A DNA stretch of 64,000 nt from Terrisporobacter mayombei (GCF_020748465.1 NZ_JAHZMP010000008.1:1-64000); one strand, 5' to 3'; shown: positions 1 to 11,966, counted from the first letter of the stretch. Numbers and translations are program-made. The notes: generated by a model from the sequence alone, not told the origin.

Positions 1-127
1 AAAAAAGTTGTCCATCGCTCAGACTAATCATTATCTGAATATCTGGCTTGGTTTGTTTGTTGTTTCAGTTTAATTCTTAAAGAATTAATTTATTGTTAAC
101 CTACTGTTTAATTTTCAAAGTTCTTTG
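1..127 (-). promoter_or_regulatory. probable leader of a 16S rRNA gene lying left of the window
   Basis: Read on the minus strand, the segment just after the CAT tRNA contains AGAACTTTGAAAATTAAACA (about 106-125), the boxA-like stretch that clostridial rRNA transcripts carry before 16S or between rRNA genes. No coding frame is visible. I infer that the transcript continues from the tRNAs into a 16S gene beyond position 1; the rRNA itself is not in the window. Confidence 0.5.
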
Positions 128-204
128 TGGTGGACCATCAGGGACTCGAACCCCAGACCTACCGGTTATGAGCCGGGCGCTCTAACCAACTGAGCTAATG
201 GTCC
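128..204 (-). tRNA. tRNA with CAT anticodon (elongator Met, or Ile2 with lysidine)
   Basis: The minus strand folds as a 77-nt cloverleaf. The acceptor stem GGACCAT pairs with ATGGTCC and is followed by discriminator A and an encoded CCA. The anticodon loop is CTCATAA and the T arm carries GGTTCGAGTCC. CAT could be elongator methionine or, if lysidine-modified, isoleucine-2; the sequence alone does not decide. It lies 8 nt downstream of tRNA-Leu in the same transcript. Confidence 0.93.
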
Positions 205-212
205 ACTTTATT

Positions 213-302
213 TGGTGCCGAAGACCGGAATCGAACCGGTACGAAAGTATAAGTTTCGCAGGATTTTAAGTCCTGTGCGTCTGCCAGTTCCGCCACTTCG
301 GC
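213..302 (-). tRNA. tRNA-Leu(TAA)
   Basis: The minus strand gives a 90-nt class II tRNA. The acceptor GCCGAAG pairs with CTTCGGC, the anticodon loop is ACTTAAAAT (anticodon TAA), a long variable arm is present, and the CCA end is encoded. It sits between the 5S gene and the CAT tRNA. Confidence 0.95.
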
Positions 303-311
303 ATGCACCAA

Positions 312-429
<118 letters not shown>

Positions 430-455
430 TTCATTTTGTTTTTAGTACGAGTATT

Positions 456-484
456 ATATTAACATTTTTCAAAGCTTTTGTCAA
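456..484 (-). promoter_or_regulatory. strong sigma-A promoter for the 5S/tRNA cluster
   Basis: On the minus strand a perfect -35 TTGACA (479-484) is separated by 17 bp from -10 TAATAT (456-461), about 25 nt before the 5S 5' end. This near-consensus promoter explains how a 5S gene can lead an rRNA cluster. Confidence 0.8.
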
Positions 485-616
485 ATGTTTTTTACTCTTT
501 TTAATTTTCTTTTTTAAGAAAAAATTAACCTACCACCTAAGTGATAGTTTGTTATTGCTCCATTTCTCTAGCGCAATAAATAATATACACTATATTAGAT
601 GATAGGTCAATAGTTT

Positions 617-1387
617 TTATATATTTTTTTCATATTCTTTTTTTAGCTTTTCTATTATCTTTCTTTCAAGTCTAGAAATGGTCATTTGAGATATATTCAA
701 TTCCTTTGCTAGAGCTGATTGTGTTTTTTCTAAATAGAACCTGCCTTTAAAAATCTGAACTTCTAATTCATTCAATGTTGCTATAAACTTTTCCAAGAAA
801 TCCTTATATTCTATATCATTAAAACTTTCTTCTTTATCTGCTATCTTATCCATTAAGGATATATTTTCTTCTGAATCACTGTTACTTGATGCATCTAATG
901 ATACTGGTTGGTAGCCATAAGATGCCTCCATAGACTCTAATACTTCTTCTTCTGTGCATCCTAAATATTCAGCAATTTCTTTTACTTTAGGATGTTTTTT
1001 ATTTTGTTGTTCTAATACAACTTTAGCTTCACTTACCTTTTTACTTAGTTCTTGAACCCTTCTGGGAACTCTTAGGGTCCACACTTTGTCTCTAAAGTAC
1101 TTTTTTATTTCACCCACTATTGTAGGTGTAGCAAAACTTGAAAATTCAAATCCTTTTTCTATATCATATCTATCTATAGCATATATTAATGCTAAAGAAG
1201 CAACTTGGTATATATCATCAAATTCTACTCCTTTATTAATATACTTTTTTGCTAAGATATTAACTAGATATAGATGTCTTTCAATTAGTATATCTCTTAC
1301 TTCTCTATTTTTTTCTTTGCTATAAAGTTTAAAAAGTTCTTTAGTTTCCATATTTAGGTAATCTGTAGCATTAGCTACCCTCTTCAT
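617..1387 (-). CDS. sigB: RNA polymerase sigma factor SigB (SigB/SigF/SigG family)
   Basis: A 256-aa sigma-70-family protein with region 2 (DDIYQVASLALIYAIDRYD, then FSSFATPTIVGEIKKYFRDK), region 3, and a C-terminal region 4 helix-turn-helix (SQMTISRLERKI). It is the last gene of rsbV-rsbW-sigB and overlaps the rsbW stop by one base, which implies translational coupling. In C. difficile the same trio next to gyrA encodes the general stress sigma factor and its partner-switch regulators. I assign SigB rather than a sporulation sigma because of this synteny. No clear terminator separates it from the 5S promoter downstream. Confidence 0.88.
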   Translation of the reverse strand: MKRVANATDYLNMETKELFKLYSKEKNREVRDILIERHLYLVNILAKKYINKGVEFDDIYQVASLALIYAIDRYDIEKGFEFSSFATPTIVGEIKKYFRDKVWTLRVPRRVQELSKKVSEAKVVLEQQNKKHPKVKEIAEYLGCTEEEVLESMEASYGYQPVSLDASSNSDSEENISLMDKIADKEESFNDIEYKDFLEKFIATLNELEVQIFKGRFYLEKTQSALAKELNISQMTISRLERKIIEKLKKEYEKNI

Positions 1388-1794
1388 TACATATCAACTC
1401 CTAAATACTTTGTCATTTTTATACTAGTTCCCTTTCCTTCTTGTGATTCAACAATTACTTCATCCATAAGAGATTCTATTATAAATAGTCCCATTCCACT
1501 CTCTTTAAGATTATCTATATCTGGCTCACTTACAGAACTTCTATCATATCCTTTGCCATTATCTATTATTTCTATAGTTAATCCATTTTCTATCATTGAG
1601 TATATAATTGTAAATCGGTCTTCTGAGCTATGTTTTATAGCATTTGTACAAGCTTCGGATATAGCTACTTTTAAATCTTCTATATCATCAATACAAAAAC
1701 CTACTTTATTTGCAATACCAGAAGTAGTTAATCTTATTATACTTACATATTCTGGATTTGCTGTAATCTCCATTTTTATTGTTTCGCAAGTCAA
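1387..1794 (-). CDS. rsbW: anti-sigma-B factor, serine-protein kinase RsbW
   Basis: A 135-aa GHKL-fold kinase. The N box (EACTNAIKHSS), G1 box (DNGKGYD) and G2 box (SGMGLFII) of the SpoIIAB/RsbW family are all visible. In the known partner switch this protein either binds sigma-B or phosphorylates the antagonist RsbV. It starts 3 nt after the rsbV stop and overlaps sigB by one base, so the three proteins are made from one message in coupled fashion. Confidence 0.9.
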   Translation of the reverse strand: MTCETIKMEITANPEYVSIIRLTTSGIANKVGFCIDDIEDLKVAISEACTNAIKHSSEDRFTIIYSMIENGLTIEIIDNGKGYDRSSVSEPDIDNLKESGMGLFIIESLMDEVIVESQEGKGTSIKMTKYLGVDM

Positions 1795-1796
1795 AA

Positions 1797-2114
1797 CTAT
1801 CCCTCCAATTTAAAAATCTTATCTAAACCTGTTATATTGAATATTTTTCTTACGTTATTCTTAGGTTTTTCTATATAGACTTCTTTATTCTCTATCTTTA
1901 ATCTTTTTAGAATTCCTATCATTACGCCAAGTCCAGTTGAATCTATATACTCTAAATCTTCAAGATCTAATCTCATATCTATATTCTTCTCATCAACTAA
2001 TTTATGTAAGCATTTTTTTAATTCATCTGCTGTAGATAGATCTAGTTCTCCTTCAAGTGAAACTTTCCAGAAATCATTTGTTGTATCTAGTATTGAATTT
2101 ATTTTTATTGACAT
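1797..2114 (-). CDS. rsbV: anti-anti-sigma factor RsbV (STAS domain)
   Basis: A 105-aa STAS-domain protein. The motif DSTGLG (about residues 58-63) contains the serine (Ser59) that the cognate kinase phosphorylates in this family. Unphosphorylated RsbV binds RsbW and releases sigma-B. It is the first gene of the rsbV-rsbW-sigB unit. No RsbU/RsbP phosphatase is encoded in the window, so the upstream stress input lies elsewhere. Confidence 0.9.
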   Translation of the reverse strand: MSIKINSILDTTNDFWKVSLEGELDLSTADELKKCLHKLVDEKNIDMRLDLEDLEYIDSTGLGVMIGILKRLKIENKEVYIEKPKNNVRKIFNITGLDKIFKLEG

Positions 2115-2137
2115 TATTCTACCTCCTGTTTAATGTA

Positions 2138-2395
2138 CTATTTTTTGAAAAACTTGAATACTCTAAATAAGCTACTAATTTTAGTTACGATATCCATAAT
2201 TTCTCTTACACTTTTTGTTATATGTGCAGCATTATCTATTATATCGGTTATATGTCTTTCATTAACATCTATTAATCTATTTGTTCTTTCAACAACTTTG
2301 TTGGCGCTATTTAATATTTTTGCTAAGTATATAGCTACTATAAAAAAGCTAGCACCAAATAAAACTGCCCCTATTTGCCAGCCCAATGCATTCAT
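2138..2395 (-). CDS. DUF948-like small membrane protein
   Basis: An 85-aa protein with an N-terminal hydrophobic segment (about residues 6-28) followed by a long heptad-rich helix (NSANKVVERTNRLIDVNERH) and a basic C-terminus. This is the architecture of DUF948 proteins, which often travel with YtxH-type proteins. It overlaps the end of the YtxH-like gene (shared base 2395) and precedes rsbV, so it is probably co-transcribed with the stress module. Its molecular function is unknown. Confidence 0.7.
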   Translation of the reverse strand: MNALGWQIGAVLFGASFFIVAIYLAKILNSANKVVERTNRLIDVNERHITDIIDNAAHITKSVREIMDIVTKISSLFRVFKFFKK

Positions 2396-2673
2396 TACTT
2401 ATCTCCCTCTTCAAAACTCTTACTTATTAATATATCTTCTTCTGATATTTCTATATTATTATCTTCTATTATTTCATCTTTTATAGATATAATTTTTTCT
2501 TTAACACTATCAAATGTTTCATGTAGAACATCTTTTGGATTTTCTTTTACTTCTATTAATTTTTCTTTAGCTTCTTTTCTTATTTCAGAACCCTCTTTAG
2601 GTGCTAAACATAATCCTGTTACAAATCCAGCTACTGCTCCTAATACTAAGTATAATCCCTTTTTTGAACTCAT
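2395..2673 (-). CDS. YtxH-domain protein
   Basis: A 92-aa protein with a glycine-rich N-terminal membrane segment (LVLGAVAGFVTGLCLAPKEG), the signature of YtxH/general-stress membrane proteins, then a charged amphipathic helix and an acidic tail. Its ribosome-binding site is AAGGAGAAA. It lies between gyrA and the sigB module. YtxH relatives in bacilli belong to the sigma-B stress response, which fits this location, but no sigma-B-type promoter could be recognised upstream. Confidence 0.75.
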   Translation of the reverse strand: MSSKKGLYLVLGAVAGFVTGLCLAPKEGSEIRKEAKEKLIEVKENPKDVLHETFDSVKEKIISIKDEIIEDNNIEISEEDILISKSFEEGDK

Positions 2674-2744
2674 AGTAATTTCTCCTTTTTATATTTATTA
2701 ATTATATATTACAGATTTATATGGAAAAAGAATAGGATAAAATC

Positions 2745-5174
2745 CTATTCTTCATCTATATTTATTTTTGCAATCGAAACTACATTTACTTCGTCTTCTG
2801 TCTTCATCAATTTAACCCCACTTGTTACTCTACCATAAATTGAAATTCCTTCAACTTCCAGTCTTATAAGTATTCCATTAGAGTTAATCATCATTATTTG
2901 ATCTATCTCTGCAACCATTTCAGCTCCAACGATTTTTCCTGTCTTTTCAAATATATTATATGTTTTTATTCCTTTTCCAGCTCTACTTTGAACTCTATAT
3001 TCATTAATATCTGTTCTTTTACCGAATCCTTTTTCACTTACTACTAATAATTCCTGACCTTCGTCTGTTAAGTTCGTAGAAACTACTCTATCATCTCCTG
3101 ATAAAGTTATACCTTTTACACCCATTGCTGTTCTACCCATAGGTCTTATATCTGTTTCATTAAATCTTATAGACATTCCATTTTCAGTAACTAAAAGGAC
3201 ATCTTTTTGACCGTTTGTAATTTTAACGTCTATTAATTCATCATCATCTCTAAGTCCAATTGCTATTAGTCCTGATTTATTAATATTTTTAAATTCTTCA
3301 CGTTTAGTTTTCTTTACGATACCTTTTTTAGTAGCTAATAGTAAGTATAGCTCATCATTATTTGAATTATCTACTGGAATTAGAGTAGTTATTTTTTCGT
3401 TTGGTGCTAATTGTAATAAGTTTACTATAGCAGTCCCTTTTGCTTTTCTCTTTCCTTCTGGAATTTCAAAAGCATCTAATCTAAATACTCTACCTTTATT
3501 TGTAAAGAATAATAATCTACTATGTGTAGTTGTAGTAACTAAATGTTTTACAAAGTCTTCTTCTCTCGTAGACATTGCTGATATTCCTTTGCCACCTCTA
3601 TTTTGACTCTTATATGTATCTAGAGGTACTCTCTTTATGTAACCAAAATGAGTTAGAGTAATTGCTATTTCTTCATCATCAATTAAATCTCTCATGTTGA
3701 TTTCACCTTCAGCATGTCTTATTTCTGTTCTTCTCTCATCTGCATATTTTTCTCTTATAGCTGTAATTTCTTCTTTTATAACACCTAAAAGTAATTGCTC
3801 ATCTGCTAATATAGATCTTAAATATTCAATTTTTTTCATTAACTCACTGTATTCATCTTCTATCTTTTCTCTTTCTAATCCAGTAAGTCTTTGCAATTTC
3901 ATATCTAAGATAGCTTGAGCTTGTACATCTGTTAAACCAAATTTTTCTATTAGTCCATTTTTAGCCTCTTGAGTTGTCTTAGAGGCTCTTATTAAACTTA
4001 TTACAGCATCTATATTGTCTAGTGCTATTCTTAATCCTTCTAATATATGTGCTCTTGCTTCTGCTTTATTTAATTCAAATTTCGTTCTACGTGTAACAAC
4101 ATCTTTTTGATGTTCAACATAGTAATATAGCATTTCTTTTAAATTTAATACTTTAGGAACGCCGTTAACAAGTGCAAGCATTATTATACTGAAAGTATCT
4201 TCCATTTGAGAATGTTTATACAGATTATTAAGAACTATGTTAGCATTAGCATCTCTTTTTAGCTCTATAACGATTCTCATACCATTTCTGTTACTTTCAT
4301 CTCTTAAATCAGAAATACCTTCTAATTTTTTATCTTTAACTAGTTCAGCTATTCTTTCAACTAATCTAGCTTTATTTACTTGGTAAGGAATTTCTGTAAC
4401 AACGACTTGTTGTCTTCCTTTTGGTAATTCTTCTATTATAGCTCTAGATCTAACTTTTACTTTACCTCTACCAGTTCTATAAGCTTCTGCTATATTTTCT
4501 TTTCCCATTATTATTGCTGATGTTGGGAAGTCTGGTCCTTGTACGTAATTCATTAATTCTTCTATGCTACAATCTGGATTGTCAATTAAATGTACTGTTG
4601 CATCAATTGTTTCACCTAAGTTATGTGGTGGAATAGATGTAGCCATACCAACTGCTATACCATTAGATCCATTAACTAATAAGTTTGGATATCTTGATGG
4701 TAATACTGATGGCTCTTTTAAAGACTCATCAAAGTTTGCTACATAGTCCACTGTTTCTTTATCTATATCTCTAAGTAATTCTATAGCTAATTTACTCATT
4801 CTTGCTTCTGTATAACGCATTGCTGCTGGTGAGTCACCATCTACAGAACCAAAGTTACCATGACCATCAACTAAAAGTCCTCTAGTTGAGAAGTCTTGAG
4901 CCATTCTTACCATTGCAAAGTATACTGCTGTATCTCCATGTGGATGGTACTTTCCTAGAACGTCCCCAACAATACGTGCCGATTTTCTATAAGGTTTATC
5001 TGGCGTCAAATTTAGTTCATTCATAGAGTAAAGTATTCTTCTATGAACAGGCTTTAATCCATCTCTTACATCAGGTAATGCACGACCAACTATAACACTC
5101 ATGGCATAATCAATATAAGATTTCTTCATTTCACTTGCTATTTCTATAGGGAGTATCTTATTATTTTCTTCCAT
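2745..5174 (-). CDS. gyrA: DNA gyrase subunit A
   Basis: An 809-aa type II topoisomerase breakage-reunion subunit. The N-terminal winged-helix region carries the catalytic tyrosine Tyr121 ([11 protein letters not shown]) and the quinolone-determining stretch HPHGDTAVY, where Thr82 is the wild-type residue by C. difficile numbering. Six-bladed C-terminal repeats ([26 protein letters not shown] and others) wrap DNA. It starts 18 bp downstream of gyrB and forms the A2B2 gyrase with it, introducing negative supercoils. Confidence 0.98.
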   Translation of the reverse strand: MEENNKILPIEIASEMKKSYIDYAMSVIVGRALPDVRDGLKPVHRRILYSMNELNLTPDKPYRKSARIVGDVLGKYHPHGDTAVYFAMVRMAQDFSTRGLLVDGHGNFGSVDGDSPAAMRYTEARMSKLAIELLRDIDKETVDYVANFDESLKEPSVLPSRYPNLLVNGSNGIAVGMATSIPPHNLGETIDATVHLIDNPDCSIEELMNYVQGPDFPTSAIIMGKENIAEAYRTGRGKVKVRSRAIIEELPKGRQQVVVTEIPYQVNKARLVERIAELVKDKKLEGISDLRDESNRNGMRIVIELKRDANANIVLNNLYKHSQMEDTFSIIMLALVNGVPKVLNLKEMLYYYVEHQKDVVTRRTKFELNKAEARAHILEGLRIALDNIDAVISLIRASKTTQEAKNGLIEKFGLTDVQAQAILDMKLQRLTGLEREKIEDEYSELMKKIEYLRSILADEQLLLGVIKEEITAIREKYADERRTEIRHAEGEINMRDLIDDEEIAITLTHFGYIKRVPLDTYKSQNRGGKGISAMSTREEDFVKHLVTTTTHSRLLFFTNKGRVFRLDAFEIPEGKRKAKGTAIVNLLQLAPNEKITTLIPVDNSNNDELYLLLATKKGIVKKTKREEFKNINKSGLIAIGLRDDDELIDVKITNGQKDVLLVTENGMSIRFNETDIRPMGRTAMGVKGITLSGDDRVVSTNLTDEGQELLVVSEKGFGKRTDINEYRVQSRAGKGIKTYNIFEKTGKIVGAEMVAEIDQIMMINSNGILIRLEVEGISIYGRVTSGVKLMKTEDEVNVVSIAKINIDEE

Positions 5175-5192
5175 TTTTACTCATCTCCTTTC

Positions 5193-7097
<1,905 letters not shown>

Positions 7098-8213
7098 TTA
7101 GTTACCTCCATTCTGTATACTAATTACTTTACCTTTTTCTATATTAAAAATAGTAGTATTATCTTTATTAAATATACTTTTATGAGCTATTTCTGCTGTA
7201 GTTATAAACATTTGTACATCTTCTAAATTCTCTACTAGTAGTTTTTGTCTTGTTTCATCTAATTCACTAAATACATCATCTAGTATTAATATAGGATTTT
7301 CTCCAACCTCATTTTTAATTAGCTCTATTTCTGATAATTTCAATGAAATAGAAGCTGTCCTTTGTTGCCCTTGTGAACCATATAATCTCACATCTAATTT
7401 ATTAACAAATATATTTAAGTCATCCTTATGAATACCATATCTTGTAGTTCTCACTTCCATATCATGTTCTCTACTTTCAATTAACTTATTATAAAATCTT
7501 TCTTTTAATTCTATAACAGTATCTTCATCACTTATATTCATTTGATTCTTATAAGTAATTTGTAAGTCTTCTATATTGTTAGTTAATTTAGTATGCATAG
7601 CATTTGCTATATTAGAAATTTTCTTGATAAAATCTCTTCTAATAATATATATATAGCTACCATATTGAGACAAACTTTCATCATAAACATCTAATAAGTT
7701 GGTATCTATATTTCTATTTTTAAGAACTCTATTTTTTTGACTTAATATTTTATTGTAATTTATTAAATAATTATAATATTTGGGCATTATTTGACTTATT
7801 TCTTTATCTATAAATGATCTGCGTTCTCTTGGGCCATCTTTGACTAACCTTAAATCTTCTGGAGAAAAAATTACTACATTTAAATTTCCAAGTAATTCTT
7901 GAATTTTTTGGATGTGTATCTTATTTACTTTAATTCCCTTTTTATTTTTTCCAATTGCAACTTCTATTAAACCATTTGTATCGTATTTAGTGTAATTTCC
8001 TCCAACATACAAACTTTCCGTATCAAATTTAATAATTTCTTTATCTTTACTCGTCCTGAAAGATTTGCCAAAAGATAGCATATAAATAGATTCCACTATA
8101 TTTGTTTTCCCCTGTCCATTTTTACCAACTAAGAGATTAACATTTTTATTAAAATCTATATACAGATTGTCATAATTTCTAAAATTCATTAATTTTAAGC
8201 TATTAAGCTGCAT
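7098..8213 (-). CDS. recF: DNA replication and repair protein RecF
   Basis: A 371-aa SMC-like ATPase with N-terminal Walker A (GKNGQGKTN, about residues 32-40), a signature region (YGSQGQQRT) and Walker B (ILILDDVFSELD). RecF helps load RecA at single-strand gaps. The gene is fused end to start with gyrB and preceded by the S4-domain gene, the conserved dnaA-dnaN-yaaA-recF-gyrB order of Gram-positive origins. Confidence 0.97.
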   Translation of the reverse strand: MQLNSLKLMNFRNYDNLYIDFNKNVNLLVGKNGQGKTNIVESIYMLSFGKSFRTSKDKEIIKFDTESLYVGGNYTKYDTNGLIEVAIGKNKKGIKVNKIHIQKIQELLGNLNVVIFSPEDLRLVKDGPRERRSFIDKEISQIMPKYYNYLINYNKILSQKNRVLKNRNIDTNLLDVYDESLSQYGSYIYIIRRDFIKKISNIANAMHTKLTNNIEDLQITYKNQMNISDEDTVIELKERFYNKLIESREHDMEVRTTRYGIHKDDLNIFVNKLDVRLYGSQGQQRTASISLKLSEIELIKNEVGENPILILDDVFSELDETRQKLLVENLEDVQMFITTAEIAHKSIFNKDNTTIFNIEKGKVISIQNGGN

Positions 8214-8228
8214 TAAAGGGACTCCTTT

Positions 8229-8435
8229 TTACACTACCATTATTGAGTTTCCTTCAACTTCAATAAGATCTCCTGGTCTGATTTTTTTACCTCTTCGTGT
8301 CTCAACTTCGCCATTTACTTTTACTACGCCTTCTTGTATTAAAAATTTAGCATGTCCGCCAGTTGAAGCAATATCAGCAAGTTTTAAGAATTGATCTAAC
8401 TTAATATACTCTGAATCTATGGCTATTTCTATCAT
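8229..8435 (-). CDS. yaaA: S4-domain RNA-binding protein (YaaA/RlbA)
   Basis: A 68-aa protein made almost wholly of an S4 RNA-binding domain (IKLDQFLKLADIASTGGHAKFLI, VKVNGEVETRRGKKIRPGD; quoted in parts). YaaA is a conserved small protein between dnaN and recF in Firmicutes and probably acts on ribosomal RNA. A -10-like TATAAT on the minus strand (8470-8475) precedes it after the dnaN terminator, so yaaA-recF-gyrB-gyrA may be transcribed from here. Confidence 0.9.
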   Translation of the reverse strand: MIEIAIDSEYIKLDQFLKLADIASTGGHAKFLIQEGVVKVNGEVETRRGKKIRPGDLIEVEGNSIMVV

Positions 8436-8492
8436 ATCGACTCCTCCTATTTCTTATTAGTTAAGTATTTATTATACCATAAAAATAATAAA

Positions 8493-8516
8493 AACCCAAC
8501 TAAATGCAGTTGGGTT
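8493..8516 (-). terminator. terminator downstream of dnaN
   Basis: Inverted repeat AACCCAACT / AGTTGGGTT with a 6-nt loop. On the minus strand it is followed by a T-rich run, so it should end leftward dnaN transcripts before yaaA. Confidence 0.75.
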
Positions 8517-8523
8517 CCAAGTC

Positions 8524-9630
8524 TTATATATTTGAAGCTATCCTTACAGGAAGTAATAAATATATATATTTAATACCATCAACTGGCTTAATTATACATG
8601 GATTAACATTAGTAGTAAATTCGATGAATATTTCTTCACTTTCTATATTTTTTAATCCTTCTAATAAATATCTTGAGTTAAAAGCAATATCTAAGTAATC
8701 TCCCTCTAATTCCAAATCTACTTCTTCGTAAACATTACCTTTTTCAGTATTAGATGTTATTGCCAGTGTATTATCTCTTATTGATAATTTTATTAGATTA
8801 TTTCTTTCTGATTGTGATAATAAAGATGCTCTTTCTATACTATTAAGTAAGCTTCTAGTATTTAATTTAATCCTAGTATTATGTTCTCTTGGAAGTAATT
8901 TTTTATACTCAATAAATTCGCCATCTAATAATCTTGTTATTATTTTTGTTTCATTTATCATGAAAATTGCATTTTTATCGTCAAATCCAATTTGAACTTG
9001 TTCTTCTGTGGATAAAAGACTATTTACATCATTTAAAGTTTTTCCTGGGATTATAACTTTTGCATTTGAATTTAGGTTTTCCACAGAACAACTTTTTACT
9101 GCAAGTCGATAGCCATCTATAGCAACTAAACTGACTTCTCCATTAACTATTTCTAGTAATTCTCCCATTAAAACTGGTTTCGTTTGATCTTGAGATATGG
9201 CAAATACAGTTTGTTTAATCATATTTTTTAGGATATCTTGTGGCACGTTGTATAAGTTATCTTTACTTACGTTAGGTAACACAGGGTACTCATCAGGGCT
9301 ATCTCCCTTAATTTTGAATTTTGAGTTTAAACAATTTATGTAAACGTTGTTGTCATCATCTGTTTCAATCTCAACAAATGAATCAGGTAGTTTTCTTATT
9401 ATATCGCCAAAAAGTCTAGCATCTATAACAATGCTTCCTTCCTCTGCTATTTCTGCTTGTACATAAGTTTCTATACCGATTTCTAAATCATATCCAGTTA
9501 AAACTATTTGATCTCCTTTAGCTACTATTAAAATTCCTTTTAATAAATCAAAGTTCGTTTTTCCATTAATAGCTTTTTGTACAATACTTATTTTATGAGC
9601 TAATAGTTTCTGATTACAAATTATTTTCAA
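8524..9630 (-). CDS. dnaN: DNA polymerase III beta sliding clamp
   Basis: A 368-aa three-domain clamp protein with the family signature regions (FAISQDQTKPVLMGEL; VAIDGYRLAVK; LPVRI near the C-terminus, which binds polymerase). It tethers DNA polymerase to the template. Its start lies right beside a DnaA box (9631-9639), and the 241-bp gap to dnaA holds the unwinding part of the origin. Expression is therefore coupled in place, and possibly in control, to DnaA. Confidence 0.98.
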   Translation of the reverse strand: MKIICNQKLLAHKISIVQKAINGKTNFDLLKGILIVAKGDQIVLTGYDLEIGIETYVQAEIAEEGSIVIDARLFGDIIRKLPDSFVEIETDDDNNVYINCLNSKFKIKGDSPDEYPVLPNVSKDNLYNVPQDILKNMIKQTVFAISQDQTKPVLMGELLEIVNGEVSLVAIDGYRLAVKSCSVENLNSNAKVIIPGKTLNDVNSLLSTEEQVQIGFDDKNAIFMINETKIITRLLDGEFIEYKKLLPREHNTRIKLNTRSLLNSIERASLLSQSERNNLIKLSIRDNTLAITSNTEKGNVYEEVDLELEGDYLDIAFNSRYLLEGLKNIESEEIFIEFTTNVNPCIIKPVDGIKYIYLLLPVRIASNI

Positions 9631-9871
9631 TGTGGATAACCTCCTTGTAGCATTTTAATAAAAATATATATAAAAACAATAGTAGTTGTAGTAGTAGGTG
9701 TTGTGGATAAAGTGGATAAGCATATCAACCCAAATAAAGCAAAAGATATTAACCTGTATACAAAATGTTAATATCTTATAAAAAACCTCTTAATTACATT
9801 GTGAACAAAATCTTAACAAAAAAATTATTAACATTACAGCAATAGTTATTAACAGGCAAAATGTGAATAAA
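9631..9871. other. oriC: oriC part 2: DnaA boxes, DnaA-trio array and AT-rich unwinding region
   Basis: DnaA boxes TGTGGATAA occur at 9631-9639 and 9702-9710, a close variant AGTGGATAA at 9711-9719, and weaker TGTGAATAA at 9862-9870. Directly left of the 9702 box, 9680-9697 reads TAGTAGTTGTAGTAGTAG on the + strand. That is a run of 3'-GAT-5' trinucleotides extending away from the box, the DnaA-trio arrangement known to direct strand opening in Bacillus. An AT-only stretch (about 9658-9680) follows. I infer that this is the DNA unwinding element. Confidence 0.8.
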
Positions 9872-11191
9872 TTATCCCTTTAAATCTGAGATTATTTTAT
9901 CTATTTTGTCCTTTATTTGTTGATTCTCTTCGATATCCCTAGTTACTTTATCATGAGCATGAATTACTGTTGTATGATCTCTTCCACCAAATTCACTTCC
10001 TATCTTAGGTAATGATAAATCAGTAAGTTCACGACAGATATACATTGCTATTTGTCTAGGATATGCTATTGTTCTTGTTCTTTTTTTAGAATTAAAATCG
10101 TCCATTTTTATGTTAAAAACTTCTGAAACTTTTTCTTTTATTCTGTTTACTGTTATTTCTTCACTTTTTGGATTTGATATTATATCCTTTAAAGCTTCAG
10201 TTGCAAGCTCAAGTGAAATATTTTTATTTGTAAGAGATGAATATGCAACAACTCTAGTTAGAGCACCTTCCAATTCTCTTATATTTGATTTAATGTACTT
10301 AGCTATGTAAGTCATTACTTCGTTTGGAACATTTATGTTTTCTAATTGTGCTTTTTTTCTAAGTATAGCGATTCTCGTTTCGAAATCCGGTGGCTGAATA
10401 TCAGTTATAAGACCCATTTCGAATCTTGATCTTAATCTGTCTTCTAATGTAGGGATTTCTTTTGGTGGTCTATCACTAGATATGATTATTTGTTTATTTG
10501 CTTCATGTAATGCATTAAATGTATGGAAAAACTCCTCTTGAGTTCCTTCTTTTCCAGCAATAAACTGTATATCATCTATTAATAGAACATCGACATTTCT
10601 ATATTTATTTCTGAATTCTTCATTTTTATCATTTTTTATTGAGTTTATAAGCTCATTTGTAAATTTTTCAGAAGAAACATAAACAACCTTAGGGTCTTCT
10701 TGTTGACACATTATATGATGTCCGATAGCATGCATTAAATGCGTCTTTCCAAGACCAACTCCTCCGTACAAAAACAAAGGATTATATGCTTTAGCTGGAG
10801 ATTCAGCTACTGCTACACAAGCTGCATGGGCAAATCTATTACTATTACCTATTACAAAGGTATCAAAAGTATATTTAGGATTTAAATTGGGATAACTTTT
10901 TTTGATAGTAGTAGATTTATCTTCTTCATTAGTATCTTGTATTTCTTTTTCGTCTAAAATAAATTTGATCTGATATTTTTTCAGGGATAATTGGCTTATA
11001 CAACTTTCAATTAAGTTTAAGTATCTATTTTCAAGTATGTTTTGTATAAATTCGTTTGGAGCCAAAAAAATAAGCTCATTAGATATTTGTTTTAAAGGTT
11101 TTATTTCCTTAAAAAAAGCATTAAAGCTGGCTGTAGATACCTCACCTTTTATTAGTTGCAAAGTTTTTTCCCATAAAGAAACTATATCCAT
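9872..11191 (-). CDS. dnaA: chromosomal replication initiator DnaA
   Basis: A 439-aa AAA+ initiator. The Walker A motif (GGVGLGKTH), Walker B (LLIDDIQF), sensor regions and the C-terminal DnaA-box-binding signature ([14 protein letters not shown]) are all visible. I place the start at ATG 11191 ([10 protein letters not shown]) because GGAGG lies 9 nt upstream; the frame is open 13 codons further but without a ribosome-binding site. The gene is flanked on both sides by DnaA boxes, so it is probably autoregulated. Confidence 0.97.
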   Translation of the reverse strand: MDIVSLWEKTLQLIKGEVSTASFNAFFKEIKPLKQISNELIFLAPNEFIQNILENRYLNLIESCISQLSLKKYQIKFILDEKEIQDTNEEDKSTTIKKSYPNLNPKYTFDTFVIGNSNRFAHAACVAVAESPAKAYNPLFLYGGVGLGKTHLMHAIGHHIMCQQEDPKVVYVSSEKFTNELINSIKNDKNEEFRNKYRNVDVLLIDDIQFIAGKEGTQEEFFHTFNALHEANKQIIISSDRPPKEIPTLEDRLRSRFEMGLITDIQPPDFETRIAILRKKAQLENINVPNEVMTYIAKYIKSNIRELEGALTRVVAYSSLTNKNISLELATEALKDIISNPKSEEITVNRIKEKVSEVFNIKMDDFNSKKRTRTIAYPRQIAMYICRELTDLSLPKIGSEFGGRDHTTVIHAHDKVTRDIEENQQIKDKIDKIISDLKG

Positions 11192-11700
11192 AAGTATAAA
11201 CCTCCGAACTAAATAATTAACATTTTCCACAAAGTTATTAACAAAAATTGACGAAAGATAAGTGAATAAAAAATATAAATTCTAACTTTGGGATAAAATG
11301 TGGATAATATTTTAATAAATAAAATTATCAAAAAATAATTTAAAAGATATAAACAGGGTGTATATAAACTTATAAATAGTAAAATATATAGTAAAAACTC
11401 TTCATTTACTCAATTATTGTCTAAGATATGAAAACTTATTCACAATTTAATCCACAGATTGTGCATAAGTTTAATATGTTATTATTTATTATTAACATTA
11501 TCAACAAGTATATTTATAATATCAGAATATATGTCAAACTTCAATATGTTCTGAATAAATTATCCACAATTATGTCGCACTGTGAATAATTTAATCAACA
11601 ATGAAAAGAATAAAGAGATTACATTAATATATAGGAATAATATATATTTTTTTGGAAATTATGAATTTTAAGATTAAAAATAGAATAAAAAACTAAGATT
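11192..11700. other. oriC: oriC part 1: DnaA-box field upstream of dnaA
   Basis: This gene-free AT-rich stretch between divergent dnaA and rpmH holds many DnaA-box matches: TTTTCCACA 11223-11231, TGTGGATAA 11299-11307, TTATTCACA 11436-11444, TAATCCACA 11448-11456, TGTGCATAA 11460-11468, TTATCAACA 11498-11506, TTATCCACA 11560-11568 and TGTGAATAA 11581-11589. Boxes occur in both orientations. With the dnaA-dnaN gap this makes a bipartite origin like that of Bacillus and C. difficile. Confidence 0.85.
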
Positions 11701-11718
11701 TAATGGCTATAAAACACG

Positions 11719-11747
11719 TTGACAACAAATATAAAAGGATTTATAAT
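11719..11747 (+). promoter_or_regulatory. promoter of rpmH
   Basis: A consensus -35 TTGACA (11719-11724) and -10 TATAAT (11742-11747) are separated by exactly 17 bp, about 80 bp before the rpmH start. It is the first rightward promoter after the origin. Confidence 0.85.
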
Positions 11748-11826
11748 AATATGTGTTATGTTTACTTTGACAGTAAAGTTATTATTTTTATAAACGGAAA
11801 AAAATTGTGAAAGGCGGTGCAATATA

Positions 11827-11961
11827 ATGAAAAGAACTTATCAGCCAAAAAAGAGACAAAGAAAAAAAGAGCATGGATTCAGAAAAAGAATGAAAACTTC
11901 TAACGGAAGAAATGTTTTAAAAAGAAGAAGATCTAAAGGAAGAAATAGATTAACTCATTAA
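11827..11961 (+). CDS. rpmH: 50S ribosomal protein L34
   Basis: A 44-aa, strongly basic protein beginning [20 protein letters not shown] and ending GRNRLTH, the universal L34 sequence. The start ATG follows AAAGGCGGTG by 9 nt. L34 is a structural protein of the large ribosomal subunit. It is the first gene of the rightward arm and is followed by its own terminator and then rnpA, as in nearly all bacteria. Confidence 0.97.
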   Translation: MKRTYQPKKRQRKKEHGFRKRMKTSNGRNVLKRRRSKGRNRLTH

Positions 11962-11966
11962 TAATT

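Noticed and set aside
617..1387. Sporulation sigma factor SigF with SpoIIAA/SpoIIAB
   Set aside because: The trio's architecture fits both, but the position next to gyrA matches the sigB locus of C. difficile, so SigB is preferred.
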